In this document: piece by piece, positions 33,914 to 43,312 of the stretch | How positions within the stretch are numbered: the stretch's first letter is position 1 | How the letters are laid out: every line of letters starts with the position of its first letter | Assembly (NCBI GenBank): GCA_016707445.1 | Contig: JADJHR010000019.1 | Coordinates: forward strand, 478,832-542,831 | DNA from: Rubrivivax sp. | GTDB taxonomy: Bacteria > Pseudomonadota > Gammaproteobacteria > Burkholderiales > Burkholderiaceae_C | DNA length: 64,000 nucleotides | Reading direction: 5' to 3' | The notes under the pieces: generated by a model | Told to the model about the DNA's origin: nothing | Databases searched by the model: none | The model's input: the letters and a program-made list of their open reading frames with translations, nothing else | Position numbers and translations under genes: made by a program

Positions 33914-36299
33914 GTGAACCGATTTCAAGTCCGCAAGGTCGCCGTACTCGGCGCCGGCGTGATGGGCGCGCAGATCGCCGCCCACCTGGTCAACTGCAAG
34001 GTGCCGGTCGTACTGTTCGATCTGCCTTCGAAGGAAGGTGCAAAAAACGGCATCGTCAGCCGCGCCGTCGACAACCTGAAGAAGCTCAAACCGTCGCCGT
34101 TGGGCATCGCCGAAGACGCGGTGTTGATCGAACAGGCCAACTACGAAGAGCATCTGGCCAAACTGGCCGAATGCGACCTGGTGATCGAGGCCATCGCCGA
34201 GCGCATGGACTGGAAGCTCGACCTCTACCAGCGCATCGCGCCGGCGCTGAACGCGCACGCCATCGTCGCCAGCAACACCTCGGGCCTGTCGATCACCAAG
34301 CTCAGCGAGGTGCTGCCCGACAGCGATCAAGCCGCGCTTCTGCGGCATCCACTTCTTCAACCCGCCGCGCTACATGGCGCTGGTGGAACTGATCAACACG
34401 CCGGCCACAAGGCCCGAGGTGCTGGACCAGCTCGAGGCCTTCGTCACCACGGCGCTGGGCAAGGGCGTGGTGCGTGCCAAGGACACGCCCAACTTCATCG
34501 CCAACCGCGTGGGCATCGCCGGCATGCTGGCGACGATCAAGGAAGCCGCCCAGTACGGCCTCAGCTACGACGTGGTCGACGACCTCACCGGCAAGAAGAT
34601 GGGGCGCGCCAGCAGCGGCACCTTCCGCACCGCCGACGTGGTGGGCCTGGACACCATGGCGCACGTGATCAAGACGCTGCAGGACAACCTGGCCGATGAT
34701 CCTTTCTTCCCCATTTATGCCACGCCGCCGGTGCTGGCCAAGCTGATCGAGCAGGGCGCTTTGGGTCAGAAGAGCGGGGCCGGCTTTTTCAAGAAGGTGG
34801 GCAAGGACATCCTGCGGCTGGATCCGGCCAAAGGTGACTACGTACCCGCGGGCGGCAAGGCCGACACCATCGTCGAGCGCATGCTGAAGAAGCCGGCCAC
34901 TGAGCGCCTGAAGCTGCTGCGCGAAAGCACGAACCCGCAAGCGCAGTTCGTCTGGGCCATCCTGCGCGACGCCTTCCACTACGCCGCGGTGCACCTGGAA
35001 GCCATTGCCGACAACGCACGCGACATCGACTTCGCGATGCGCTGGGGCTTCGGCATGAAGCAGGGCCCGTTCGAGCTGTGGCAGGACGCCGGCTGGCAGC
35101 AGGTGGCCACCTGGGTGAAGGAAGACATAGCCGCCGGCAAGGCGTTGAGCAAGGCGCCGCTGCCGGCCTGGGTGTTCGACGGCCGCACGGGCGTGCACAC
35201 GCCCGAAGGCTCGTGGAGCCCGGCGAAAAAGGCCTACGTGCCGCGCAGCACGCTGCCGGTCTACCGGCGCCAGCATTTCCCCGAGGCCGTGCTGGGCTCG
35301 GGTGCGGTCGAGCCGCTGAAGAGCGGAACCGAGGTCTACAAGAACGAGGAGATCCGCGTCTGGACGCTGGACGGCGAAGTGCTGATTGCCAGCATCACCG
35401 CCAAGCTGCACCTCATCAGCCCCACCGTCACCGAAGGCCTGCTGAAGGCGCTGGACCTGGCCGAGCAGGGCTACAAGGGCCTGGTGATCTGGTCGCCCGA
35501 CGACGTGTTCTCGGCCGGCGCCAACCTCGAGGCGCTGATGCCGGTATTCATGAAGAGCGGCGCCAAGGGCATCGCGCCTGAAGAGAAGAAGCTGCAGGAC
35601 GCGATGCTGCGCCTGCGCTATGCCCAGGTGCCGGTGGTGTCGGCGATGCGCGGCATCGCGCTGGGCGGCGGTTGTGAAATCGCGATTCACAGCGCACGCC
35701 GCGTCGCCGCGATGGAAACCTATGTCGGCCTGGTCGAGGTCGGTGTCGGCCTGATCCCGGGCGGCGGCGGCCTGACCTACGTGGCGCGCCGCGCGGCCGA
35801 GATGGCCAGCGCCGGCAATGCGAATGCCGACATCTTCAAGTTCCTGATCGATGGTTTCACGAATGCCGCGATGGCCAAGGTGGGCACCAGCGCGATCGAA
35901 AGCCGCAAGCTGGGCTACCTGCTGTGGAGCGACGTGATCGTGCCGCACAAGGACGAACTGCTGTTCGTCGCCTGTGCCCAGGCGCGCGCGATGGCCGACA
36001 GCGGCTACCGCCCACCAGCACGCAGCCTGTTTCCGGTGGCCGGCCGCAACGCCATTGCCACTTTCATGGGGCAGCTGGCCAACATGCGCGATGGCGGTTT
36101 CATCAGTGCGCACGACTTCCACATCAGCACGCTGATCGCCGAGGTGGTGTGTGGTGGCGACGTCGATGCCGGTTCGCTGGTCAGCGAGGACTACCTGATG
36201 ACGCTGGAGCGCGATCGTTTCTGCGCCCTGCTGGATCACCCGAAATCGCAAGAGCGAATCATGGGCATGCTGCAGACCGGCAAGCCGGTAAGGAACTGA
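33914..36299 (+). pseudogene. 3-hydroxyacyl-CoA dehydrogenase/enoyl-CoA hydratase fusion, one frameshift
   Basis: A two-domain beta-oxidation enzyme of about 795 codons (FadN-like order: dehydrogenase first, hydratase second). The N-terminal NAD motif is 'VAVLGAGVMGAQIAAHL', 'VIEAIAERMDWK' and 'IVASNTSGLSI' follow; the dehydrogenase active site 'FCGIHFFNPPRYMALVE' appears only when the frame is corrected. An extra A near 34322 (CCCGACAGCG for CCCGACGCG) shifts the frame. The rest is intact: 'DTPNFIANRVG', then the hydratase domain with 'GIALGGGCEIAIHSARRVA' and 'GVGLIPGGGGLT'. GTG start at 33914 with 'aaggagcaa' site. In an otherwise intact core pathway, a sequence error is quite possible. 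Confidence 0.88.
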
Positions 36300-36300
36300 G

Positions 36301-37500
36301 ATGAGCAAACAAGTTCAAGACGCTTACATCGTCGCCGCCACGCGCACGCCCATCGGCCGTTCGGGCCGTGGCGTCTTCCGCAACACGCGGCCTGACGATC
36401 TGCTGGTGGCCGTGGTGAAGAACGCGCTGGCGCAGGTGCCCAGCCTCGACCCGAAGGCGATCGAAGACGCCATCATCGGCTGCAGCTTTCCCGAGGGCGA
36501 ACAAGGCATGAACATGGCGCGTGTGGCCATGGTGCTGGCCGGGCTGCCGCATTCAGTGGGCGGTGTCACGGTCAACCGTTTCTGCGCCAGTGGCCTGACG
36601 GCGCTGCAGATGGCGGCCGACCGCATCCGCGTCGGCGAGGCCGACGTGATGATCGCCGGTGGCGCCGAAAGCATGAGCCTGGTGCCGATGGGCGGTAACA
36701 AGCCCAGCTTCAACCCCGAGGTGTTCGCCAAGGACGAGAACGTCGGCATCGCCTACGGCATGGGCCTGACCGCCGAGAAGGTGGCCGCGCAATGGAAGGT
36801 CGGCCGCGAAGCCCAGGACGCCTTTGCGCTGCAGTCGCACCAGCGCGCGCTGGCCGCCATTGCCGCGGGTGAATTCAAGGACGAGATGACGCCCATCGAG
36901 GTGTTCGATCGCCAGCCTGACCTGGCCAGCGGCCAGGTCAAGGTGAAGACCCGAACGGTCGACATCGACGAAGGCCCGCGCCCCGATGCCTCGCTCGAAG
37001 GCCTGGCCAGGCTGCGCCCGGTGTTTGCCGCCAAGGGCAGCGTGACCGCCGGCAACAGCAGCCAGACCAGCGACGGCGCGGGGGCGCTGATCGTGGTCAG
37101 CGAGCGTGCGCTGAAGCAGTTCAACCTGAAGCCGCTGGCGCGCTTCGTCAGCTTCGCGGTGCGCGGCGTGCCGCCGGAGATCATGGGCATCGGCCCCATC
37201 GAAGCCATCCCGGCCGCGCTGAAGGCCGCCGGCCTGAAGCTCGACGACATGGGCTGGATCGAGCTGAACGAGGCCTTTGCCGCGCAGAGCCTGGCGGTGA
37301 TGAACACTTGCGGACTCGATCCGGCCAAGGTCAACCCGATGGGTGGCGCGATTGCCCTCGGCCACCCGCTGGGCGCCACCGGCGCGATCCGCTCGGCCAC
37401 CGTGGTGCATGCGCTGCGCCGCCACCAGCTGAAGTACGGCATGGTGACGATGTGCGTGGGCATGGGGCAGGGCGCCGCCGGGATCCTCGAAAGGGTCTGA
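36301..37500 (+). CDS. Acetyl-CoA C-acyltransferase (thiolase)
   Basis: A 399-residue degradative thiolase that cleaves 3-ketoacyl-CoA to acetyl-CoA and a shortened acyl-CoA. The nucleophilic Cys is in 'VNRFCASGLTALQ'; the catalytic His and second Cys are in 'GGAIALGHPLGATGAI' and 'MCVGMGQGAAGI'; 'GGAESMSLVPMGG' and 'NEAFAAQSLAV' are also typical. Length is normal. It starts two bases after the dehydrogenase/hydratase stop, so the two are translated together and probably form a trifunctional-type complex. Confidence 0.95.
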   Translation: MSKQVQDAYIVAATRTPIGRSGRGVFRNTRPDDLLVAVVKNALAQVPSLDPKAIEDAIIGCSFPEGEQGMNMARVAMVLAGLPHSVGGVTVNRFCASGLTALQMAADRIRVGEADVMIAGGAESMSLVPMGGNKPSFNPEVFAKDENVGIAYGMGLTAEKVAAQWKVGREAQDAFALQSHQRALAAIAAGEFKDEMTPIEVFDRQPDLASGQVKVKTRTVDIDEGPRPDASLEGLARLRPVFAAKGSVTAGNSSQTSDGAGALIVVSERALKQFNLKPLARFVSFAVRGVPPEIMGIGPIEAIPAALKAAGLKLDDMGWIELNEAFAAQSLAVMNTCGLDPAKVNPMGGAIALGHPLGATGAIRSATVVHALRRHQLKYGMVTMCVGMGQGAAGILERV

Positions 37501-37506
37501 AATGAA

Positions 37507-37546
37507 ACCCCCACGCTCACTTCGTTCGCTGCCCCCCGAGGGGGCA
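37507..37546. repeat. Burkholderiales-type intergenic GC-rich repeat with hairpin
   Basis: The gap between the thiolase and hydratase genes holds a stretch of the form CCCCCACGCTCACTTCGTTC followed by GCTGCC and a perfect hairpin, TGCCCCC-CGA-GGGGGCA (37530-37546). Sequences of this kind ('cccccacgctc…gctgccccc-gagggggc') are common between genes in Comamonadaceae and relatives. It could attenuate transcription or stabilise the upstream mRNA. Confidence 0.65.
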
Positions 37547-37580
37547 GTCAGTACCTTCGGAACGGCCGGGCGGTACTGAC

Positions 37581-38357
37581 ATGACCATCAAGACCGCCAC
37601 CCTGAACGGCGTTGCGACGATCGAGATCGCGCGGCCGGAGAAGAAGAATGCGCTGACCCTGGCGATGTACCAGGCCATGGCCGACGCGCTGCACGCCGCT
37701 GCCGCCGACCAGGCCGTGCGCGCGGTGCTGATCACCGGCCAGCCGGGTATCTTCACCTCGGGCAACGACATCGAGGACTTCATGGCGCGCCCGCCCGGCC
37801 AGGGCGGCAGCAATGCCGAGGATTCGCCGGTGTTTCAGTTCATGCGCGCGCTGCTGGCCTGCGACAAGCCCGTGGTGGCCGCGGTGACGGGTGGCGCCAT
37901 CGGCATCGGTACCACGATGCTGCTGCATTGCGACTTCGTCTTCGTGTCCGACGAGGCGCGACTGGCCATGCCCTTCGTCGCGCTGGGGCTGGTGCCCGAA
38001 TTTGCGTCCAGCCTGCTGGTGCCGCAGCTGATGGGTCATCGCCGTGCGGCCGAGAAGCTGCTGCTGGGCGACCCCTTCACGCCCGAGCAGGCGGTGGACT
38101 GCGGCATCGCCACTGCGGTGCTGCCGGCCGGCGAAGTGGTCAACCACGCACGACGCGTGGCCGAACGCTTCAACCACCTGCCGCCAAGCGCGGTTCAGGC
38201 TGCCAAGAAGCTGCTGCGTGCGCCGCAGCGCGAGCAGGTGCTGGCCACCATCCGCACCGAGGGTGAACTGTTTGCCCAGCGCCTGCGCAGCCCCGAGGCC
38301 ATGGAGGCCTTTCAGGCCTTCTTCCAGAAGCGCAAGCCCGATTTTTCGAAGTTCTGA
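37581..38357 (+). CDS. Enoyl-CoA hydratase/isomerase family protein
   Basis: A 258-residue crotonase-fold enzyme. The CoA/oxyanion-hole segments are 'SGNDIEDFMARP' and 'VTGGAIGIGTTMLLHCDFVFVSDEARLAMPFVALGLVPEFASS', given here as 'GGAIGIGTTMLLHCD' and 'LGLVPEFASS'. Only one of the two hydratase glutamates is evident (in 'LVPEF'), a pattern typical of delta3-delta2-enoyl-CoA isomerases, so an isomerase role for unsaturated fatty acids is plausible. It ends at 38357 and the next gene begins immediately at 38358. Confidence 0.88.
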   Translation: MTIKTATLNGVATIEIARPEKKNALTLAMYQAMADALHAAAADQAVRAVLITGQPGIFTSGNDIEDFMARPPGQGGSNAEDSPVFQFMRALLACDKPVVAAVTGGAIGIGTTMLLHCDFVFVSDEARLAMPFVALGLVPEFASSLLVPQLMGHRRAAEKLLLGDPFTPEQAVDCGIATAVLPAGEVVNHARRVAERFNHLPPSAVQAAKKLLRAPQREQVLATIRTEGELFAQRLRSPEAMEAFQAFFQKRKPDFSKF

Positions 38358-39077
38358 ATGTCGCTCACCGTCAAGATCGCGCTCGGCCCTCTGCTGCTGA
38401 CGCAGGCGGTGATCACCCGGCGGCGCATGCCGCGCCTGCCCGAGGCCGACGGCCCGAGGACGGGGTGTGTCGGCAAGGGCCCGACGCTGCGGCTGTTGAT
38501 CGCCGGCGATTCATCGGCCGCCGGCGTCGGCGTGGTCTCGCAACGGCAGGCACTGGCGTCGCAGCTGGCGGACCGGCTGGCTGCGCAACTCAGGCTGCAG
38601 GTGCAGTGGCAGTTGCTGGCGCGATCGGGCCTGACGACGGCCGGCACGCTGGACCTGCTGCGTGCCGAACCGCTGCTGCAGGCCGACCTGGCGGTGATCG
38701 TCACCGGTGTCAACGACGTCGTCGACCAGGTGCCCTCGCAGCGGGCGCTGGCCGCGCGCGAAGCGCTGGCCAACTGGCTGCGCAACGCCGCAGGCGTGCG
38801 GCACGTGGCCTTTGCGCCGTTGCCGCCGGTGCACGCCTTCCCGGGCCTGCCGCAACCCTTGCGCTGGGTGGCCGGTGCCGATGCGCGGCGCCACAACCAG
38901 GCCCTGCGCGACTGGGCCGCCACGCGCAACGATGTGTCCTGTGTCGCGATGTCGCTGCCGCTCGACCCGGCCGGCATGGCGCACGACGGCTTTCACCCGG
39001 GTGAGCCGGTGTACCGCGCCTGCGCAGACGCCATCGCCACCCATCTGATCAAACTGGACGAGGAGAACCCCGCATGA
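38358..39077 (+). CDS. SGNH/GDSL hydrolase
   Basis: A 239-residue esterase/lipase-like protein. The four SGNH blocks are: nucleophile Ser in 'LLIAGDSSAAGVGV', Gly in the 'LLARSGLTTAGTL' region, Asn in 'VTGVNDVVDQV', and the Asp/His in 'MAHDGFHPGEPVY'. The hydrophobic N-terminus ('ALGPLLLTQAVITRRR') may be a membrane anchor rather than a cleavable signal. It is embedded in the beta-oxidation cluster, between the isomerase (no gap) and the SDR (4-base overlap), so it may release fatty acids from esters; this is inference. Confidence 0.87.
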   Translation: MSLTVKIALGPLLLTQAVITRRRMPRLPEADGPRTGCVGKGPTLRLLIAGDSSAAGVGVVSQRQALASQLADRLAAQLRLQVQWQLLARSGLTTAGTLDLLRAEPLLQADLAVIVTGVNDVVDQVPSQRALAAREALANWLRNAAGVRHVAFAPLPPVHAFPGLPQPLRWVAGADARRHNQALRDWAATRNDVSCVAMSLPLDPAGMAHDGFHPGEPVYRACADAIATHLIKLDEENPA

Positions 39078-39910
39078 CCCGCAGCCTGAAAGGCAAGACC
39101 CTGATGATCACCGGCGCCAGCCGCGGCATCGGCCTGGCGATCGCCACGCGCGCCGCGCAGGACGGTGCCAACCTGGTGCTGCTGGCGAAGACGGTCGAGC
39201 CCAACCCCAAGCTGCCGGGCACATTGACCAGCGCCGCCGAGGCCGTGGTCGCCGCCGGCGGCCAGGCGCTGGCGGTGCAGACCGACATCCGTGACGAAGA
39301 CGCGGTGGCCGCCGCCGTGAAGGCCGCGGTCGAGCGTTTCGGCGGCATCGACATCCTGGTCAACAACGCCAGCGCGATCAGCCTGACGCCGACGCCGCTG
39401 ACACCCATGAAGCGCTTCGACCTGATGTTCGGCGTCAACGTGCGCGGCACCTTCTGCTGCACCCAGGCCTGCCTGAGCGAGCTGATCAAGTCGGCCAAGG
39501 CCGGCCGCAACCCGCATGTGCTGAACATGAGCCCGCCGCTGAGCATGCGCGAGCACTGGTTCAAGGGCCACGTGGCCTACAGCATGGCCAAGTACGGCAT
39601 GAGCGAATGCACGCTCGGCCACGCTGGCGAGTTCCGCCCGCACGGCATCGCCGTCAACAGCCTGTGGCCGCGCACGGCCATCGCCACCGCGGCCTTGCAG
39701 ATGATCCCGGGCGTCGACCTGAACCTGTGCCGCAAGCCCGACATCCTGGCCGATGCGGCGTGGTGGATCCTGACCAGCGATGCCAAGGCCGTGACGGGCC
39801 AGTTCTTCATCGACGACGAGCTGCTGCAAAGCCATGGCGTGCATGACCTCGACCGTTATGCGGTGGTGCCCGGAACGAAGAACCTGATCCCCGACTTCTT
39901 CGTCGACTGA
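39074..39910 (+). CDS. Short-chain dehydrogenase (HSDL2-like)
   Basis: A 278-residue SDR of the HSDL2/YdaD-like group. The cofactor loop is 'MITGASRGIGLAIA', followed by 'KTVEPNPKLPGT', which is characteristic of the HSDL2 subgroup, 'LVNNASAISLT' and the active-site 'YSMAKYGMS' (YxxxK) with Ser in 'NMSPPLSM'. 'NSLWPRTAIATAA' is also typical. In eukaryotes HSDL2 is peroxisomal and linked to fatty-acid metabolism; here the gene ends the beta-oxidation cluster, consistent with a lipid-related substrate. It overlaps the SGNH gene by four bases. Confidence 0.9.
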   Translation: MTRSLKGKTLMITGASRGIGLAIATRAAQDGANLVLLAKTVEPNPKLPGTLTSAAEAVVAAGGQALAVQTDIRDEDAVAAAVKAAVERFGGIDILVNNASAISLTPTPLTPMKRFDLMFGVNVRGTFCCTQACLSELIKSAKAGRNPHVLNMSPPLSMREHWFKGHVAYSMAKYGMSECTLGHAGEFRPHGIAVNSLWPRTAIATAALQMIPGVDLNLCRKPDILADAAWWILTSDAKAVTGQFFIDDELLQSHGVHDLDRYAVVPGTKNLIPDFFVD

Positions 39911-39921
39911 GTCTTTCAGGC

Positions 39922-40641
39922 TCAGGACTTGAGGTCGATCTCCATGTGCACGAAGTCGCCGCGATAGGTGACTTCGCCCAGGTAGATCACACGCCGCTTC
40001 GGCCCGGTGAAGACACGCCGCACCTCGGCCACCGGCGCGTTGGCCGCGATGCCCAGGTGGCGCGCCACCTCGAGATCGGCGGTGGCGATCGTCAGCACCT
40101 GGCGCGCGCTGACGATGCGCACCGTCGGCAGGTTCATCAACAGCGGGATCACGGTCTCGGCACGAAAGCGCTTCGGCGCAAGCGCGAAGATGGCCGCGTC
40201 GAGATAGATGCTGATCACGCAATAGGGCCGGCCCTGGCGCGAGTGGATGCGCCGCATGTACACGTACTGCTCGGCGGCCACGCCGTCGGCGGCGTTGAGT
40301 TGCGGTGCGCGCGTGGCCTCGTCGATGTTCAGGATCTTGGGCCGCGTGTCGCGGTAGACCTCGGCCAGGCTGTGCAGGGTGGTTTCGACGCGCAGCCAGC
40401 GGTCGTCCTGCGGCGCGCCGGTGACGAAAGTGCCGCGCCCGCGCTGGGGGCTCAGCAGACCGTCGCGCGCCAGCCGCTCGATGGCCTGGCGCACCGTGAC
40501 GCGCGCCACCTGGAACTCGGCCGCCAGCTGTTCCAGCGACGGCAGCCTGTCGCCCTGCTTCCACACGCCCTTGGCAATGCGCTGGCGGAACAGTTCGGCC
40601 AGCTGCGCGTACAGCGGCAGCTCGGCCTTGTCGCGGATCAT
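39922..40641 (-). CDS. GntR-family regulator (HutC/UTRA type)
   Basis: A 239-residue regulator. The N-terminal winged HTH is 'QRIAKGVWKQGDRLPSLEQL', with 'EFQVARVTVRQAIERLARDGLL' and 'QRGRGTFV' after it. The C-terminal UTRA domain senses a small molecule ('QYVYMRRIHSRQGRPYCVISIYL', 'VIPLLMNLP', 'ATADLEVARHLGI'). Its ATG overlaps the stop of the GMC oxidoreductase gene, so it is the last gene of the ABC transporter operon. The dyad at 44987-45008 in the divergent promoter region is its probable target. Confidence 0.9.
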   Translation of the reverse strand: MIRDKAELPLYAQLAELFRQRIAKGVWKQGDRLPSLEQLAAEFQVARVTVRQAIERLARDGLLSPQRGRGTFVTGAPQDDRWLRVETTLHSLAEVYRDTRPKILNIDEATRAPQLNAADGVAAEQYVYMRRIHSRQGRPYCVISIYLDAAIFALAPKRFRAETVIPLLMNLPTVRIVSARQVLTIATADLEVARHLGIAANAPVAEVRRVFTGPKRRVIYLGEVTYRGDFVHMEIDLKS

Positions 40642-42272
40642 GCGCGGCGCCGCCCCGCTGCTGCGGCGTCTTCGAGCACCATCGCGGCGCCCCTTTCGCC
40701 GATCACGATGGCCGCCGCGTTGGTGTTGGTCGACACCATGCGCGGCATCACCGACGCGTCGATCACGCGCAGGCCGTCGACGCCGCGAACCCTCAGGCGC
40801 TCGTCGACCACTGCGCCCGCATCGCCGCCCATGCGACAGGTGCCCGAGGCATGGAACACGGTGCCGCCCTTGGCGCGCGCAAAGGCCTCGAGCGCGGCTG
40901 CCGTCTGCACGGCATTGCCTGGCAGGTATTCCTCGCCGGTGACCAGATCGCGGAACGAGGGCTGCGCGTAGATCTCGCGCAGGATCTGCAGGCCGCTGAC
41001 CAGGGTCTTGACGTCGAGCGCCTCGGTCAGGTAGTTGGCGACGATCTGCGGCGGCGCCAGCGGGTCGGCCGAGGCGATCTGCACCGTGCCCTTCGATTCG
41101 GGGCGACATTGCGCGGCCGATGCGGAAAAGCCTGAGAAGCGGTGCAGCGCGTCGCCGGGCTTGTCGACCGACAGCGGCATCACGTTGATCAATACGTCGG
41201 GGCGGCCGCCGCGGGCGTGTTCGGTCGCCACCAGACCGCCCACCTGACCGGCACCGACGGTCAACGGGCCGCGGCCCTGGAACAGCCACTGCGCGCCCAT
41301 GTGCGCCAGCGCCAGCGGGTTGCGCACCTCGTCGTTCAGCGACATCGGCCGCTTCAGCTTGACGATGACACGCGCCTGGTAGTGGTCCTGCAGGTTGTGG
41401 CCGACCTCGGGCGCATCGGCCACCACGCGGATGCCATGCGTGCCCAGCAGGGCCGCCGGGCCGACGCCCGACAGCTGCAGCAGCTGCGGTGACTGCAGGG
41501 CGCCTGCAGCCAGGATCACTTCGCCGTCGCAATCGGCGCGCTGTCGTGCACCGTTCTGAATCCATTCGACGCCGCGCGCACGGCCATGTTCGAACAGCAC
41601 ACGCGTCACCCTGGCGCCGGTGGCCACCTTCAGGTTGGCGCGGCTGCGCACCGGCGCCAGGAAGGCGGTGGCGGCGTCACAGCGCCAGCGGCTGCCCAGC
41701 GTCAGCTGATAGGCACCGACCCCGTCGGCGCGCGCGCCATTGAAATCGGCATTGCGTGGGTAACCCGCTTCGACAGCGGCCTCGACCCAGGCCTGGCAGT
41801 ACGGGTGGTCGTTTCGCAGGTCGCTGACCGACAGTTCACCGTCGCCGCCATGGAATTCACTGGCCCCGCCCGCATAGCGCTCTGACTTCTTGAACCAGGG
41901 CAGCAGATCGCGGTAGCCCCAGCCTTGGGCGCCCAGCGCGGCCCAGTCGTCGAAATCCTGTTGCTGGCCGCGGATGTAGAGCAGCCCGTTGATCAGGCTG
42001 GAGCCGCCCAGCCCCTTGCCACGGGGCCAGACCATGGGCCGATGGCCGGTCGAGGCCTGCGGAGCGAGCGCAAACTGCCACGAAAATCGCGCGTCGTAGA
42101 TGGTGCGGAAGTAACCCACCGGCAAGCGCAGCCAGAAGTTGCGCGGCTCGCCGCCGGCTTCCAGCAGCAGCACGCGCCGTGCGGGGTCGGCGCTGAGCCG
42201 GTTGGCCAGCACACAACCGGCCGAGCCGCCGCCGACGACGATCCAGTCGTAGGCCGGGGCGCCCTGGCTCAC
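40638..42272 (-). CDS. GMC-family FAD oxidoreductase (choline dehydrogenase-like)
   Basis: A 544-residue flavoenzyme. The FAD-binding N-terminus is 'DWIVVGGGSAGCVLANRLS'; the GMC signatures are 'GKGLGGSSLINGLLYIRGQ' and 'GALQSPQLLQLSGVGP'; the active-site pair is His in 'FHASGTCRMG' and Asn in 'STNTNAAAIVIGE'. It oxidises a primary or polyol alcohol, probably passing electrons to the quinone pool. The GTG at 42272 overlaps the preceding stop (GTGA), and this gives the correct N-terminus; the open frame further upstream is read-through of the neighbour. The operon context (NitT/TauT importer, GntR regulator, enolase-superfamily enzyme) suggests the imported compound is its substrate or precursor. 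Confidence 0.93.
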   Translation of the reverse strand: MSQGAPAYDWIVVGGGSAGCVLANRLSADPARRVLLLEAGGEPRNFWLRLPVGYFRTIYDARFSWQFALAPQASTGHRPMVWPRGKGLGGSSLINGLLYIRGQQQDFDDWAALGAQGWGYRDLLPWFKKSERYAGGASEFHGGDGELSVSDLRNDHPYCQAWVEAAVEAGYPRNADFNGARADGVGAYQLTLGSRWRCDAATAFLAPVRSRANLKVATGARVTRVLFEHGRARGVEWIQNGARQRADCDGEVILAAGALQSPQLLQLSGVGPAALLGTHGIRVVADAPEVGHNLQDHYQARVIVKLKRPMSLNDEVRNPLALAHMGAQWLFQGRGPLTVGAGQVGGLVATEHARGGRPDVLINVMPLSVDKPGDALHRFSGFSASAAQCRPESKGTVQIASADPLAPPQIVANYLTEALDVKTLVSGLQILREIYAQPSFRDLVTGEEYLPGNAVQTAAALEAFARAKGGTVFHASGTCRMGGDAGAVVDERLRVRGVDGLRVIDASVMPRMVSTNTNAAAIVIGERGAAMVLEDAAAAGRRRA

Positions 42273-43264
42273 GCCTTCACGACCTCGAGGTAGAGCTTGG
42301 GGTTGAAGTACTTCTCGGCCGGCACCGGGTTGGCGATGTTGCCGTACTTGACGAAGAAATCGCTCACCTGCTGCAGCCAGCGCGTTGCGGTGCCGTCGGC
42401 GTACTTGCTGCGCCATTCGCGCGACGAGTAGTACTTCGAGAACGTGAACTGCTGCTTGAACTGCTCCAGCGGCACCTGCTCGTACTGCGTCTTCTGCAGC
42501 ATCGCCACGCTCTTGTCGGTGTCATTGACGATGGCGTCGTTGGCCTCGACCCAGGCCGCGATCAGCTTGGACAGCAGCGGCTGGTTGCGATCGTAGAAAT
42601 CGTTGTTGGCCGCCCAGCCGCCCATGATCGCCGCTTCGGGGAAGAACTTCGAGGCGTCGACCAGCATGCGCGCGTTGGGCACCTTCTCGCGCACCGTGGT
42701 GTCGAACGGCACCCACAGCGCCACCGCCGGCACCGCGCCCGAGACGAACGAGGTCACCGCCTCGGACATGCGCTGGTTGACGATCTGCACATCGCTGGCC
42801 GGATCGAGCTTGGCGGCCCGCAAGGCGCGGTCGAGGAAGACATGCGCCGTGGTGCCGGTGGTGGTGGAGATCTTCTTGCCCTTCAGGTCGGCCATCGACT
42901 TGATGTCACTGCTGACCCACAGTTGCGCGGTGGCGTATTCGATGTTGTTCATCAAGAACACCTTGCCCTGACCGCGTGCCGGAAAATTGGACACCACGGC
43001 GCCGGTGGACAGCACGTCCAGGCTGCCGCCGATCATGGCCTGGAACAATTCGAGCCCGGTGGTGAACTTGCGCAGTTCCAGGTCGAGCCCGTGCTTGGCA
43101 AAGCTGCCCATCTGCTGACCGATGAAGATCTGGCCGTCCACCGCCGGGGTGTGCAGGTAGCCCACGCGCAATTTCGAGCTTGTTTGCGCGCGCAGCACGC
43201 TGCCGAAGCCGGCCAGCGATGCCGTGACGCCGGCCTGGATGAGGGTTCTGCGGCGAAGGGTCAT
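42269..43264 (-). CDS. NitT/TauT-type ABC transporter substrate-binding protein
   Basis: A 331-residue periplasmic receptor of the sulfonate/nitrate/taurine class (NMT1/THI5-like). The N-terminus 'MTLRRRTLIQAGVTASLAG' is a probable Tat or Sec signal. Family marks are 'LRVGYLHTPAVDGQIFIG', 'HGLDLELRKFTTGLELFQAM', 'MADLKGKKISTTTGTTAH' and 'WAANNDFYDRNQPLL'. The ligand cannot be predicted. It is the third gene of the operon; its stop codon overlaps the GTG start of the GMC oxidoreductase. Confidence 0.92.
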   Translation of the reverse strand: MTLRRRTLIQAGVTASLAGFGSVLRAQTSSKLRVGYLHTPAVDGQIFIGQQMGSFAKHGLDLELRKFTTGLELFQAMIGGSLDVLSTGAVVSNFPARGQGKVFLMNNIEYATAQLWVSSDIKSMADLKGKKISTTTGTTAHVFLDRALRAAKLDPASDVQIVNQRMSEAVTSFVSGAVPAVALWVPFDTTVREKVPNARMLVDASKFFPEAAIMGGWAANNDFYDRNQPLLSKLIAAWVEANDAIVNDTDKSVAMLQKTQYEQVPLEQFKQQFTFSKYYSSREWRSKYADGTATRWLQQVSDFFVKYGNIANPVPAEKYFNPKLYLEVVKA

Positions 43265-43312
43265 GGTGCGATCTCCTTGGATCAGGGTGGACGGGCGAAA
43301 TTGCCCCTGGGA

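Noticed and set aside
34302..36308. 668-residue minus-strand open frame
   Set aside because: Antisense shadow of the hydroxyacyl-CoA dehydrogenase/hydratase gene.
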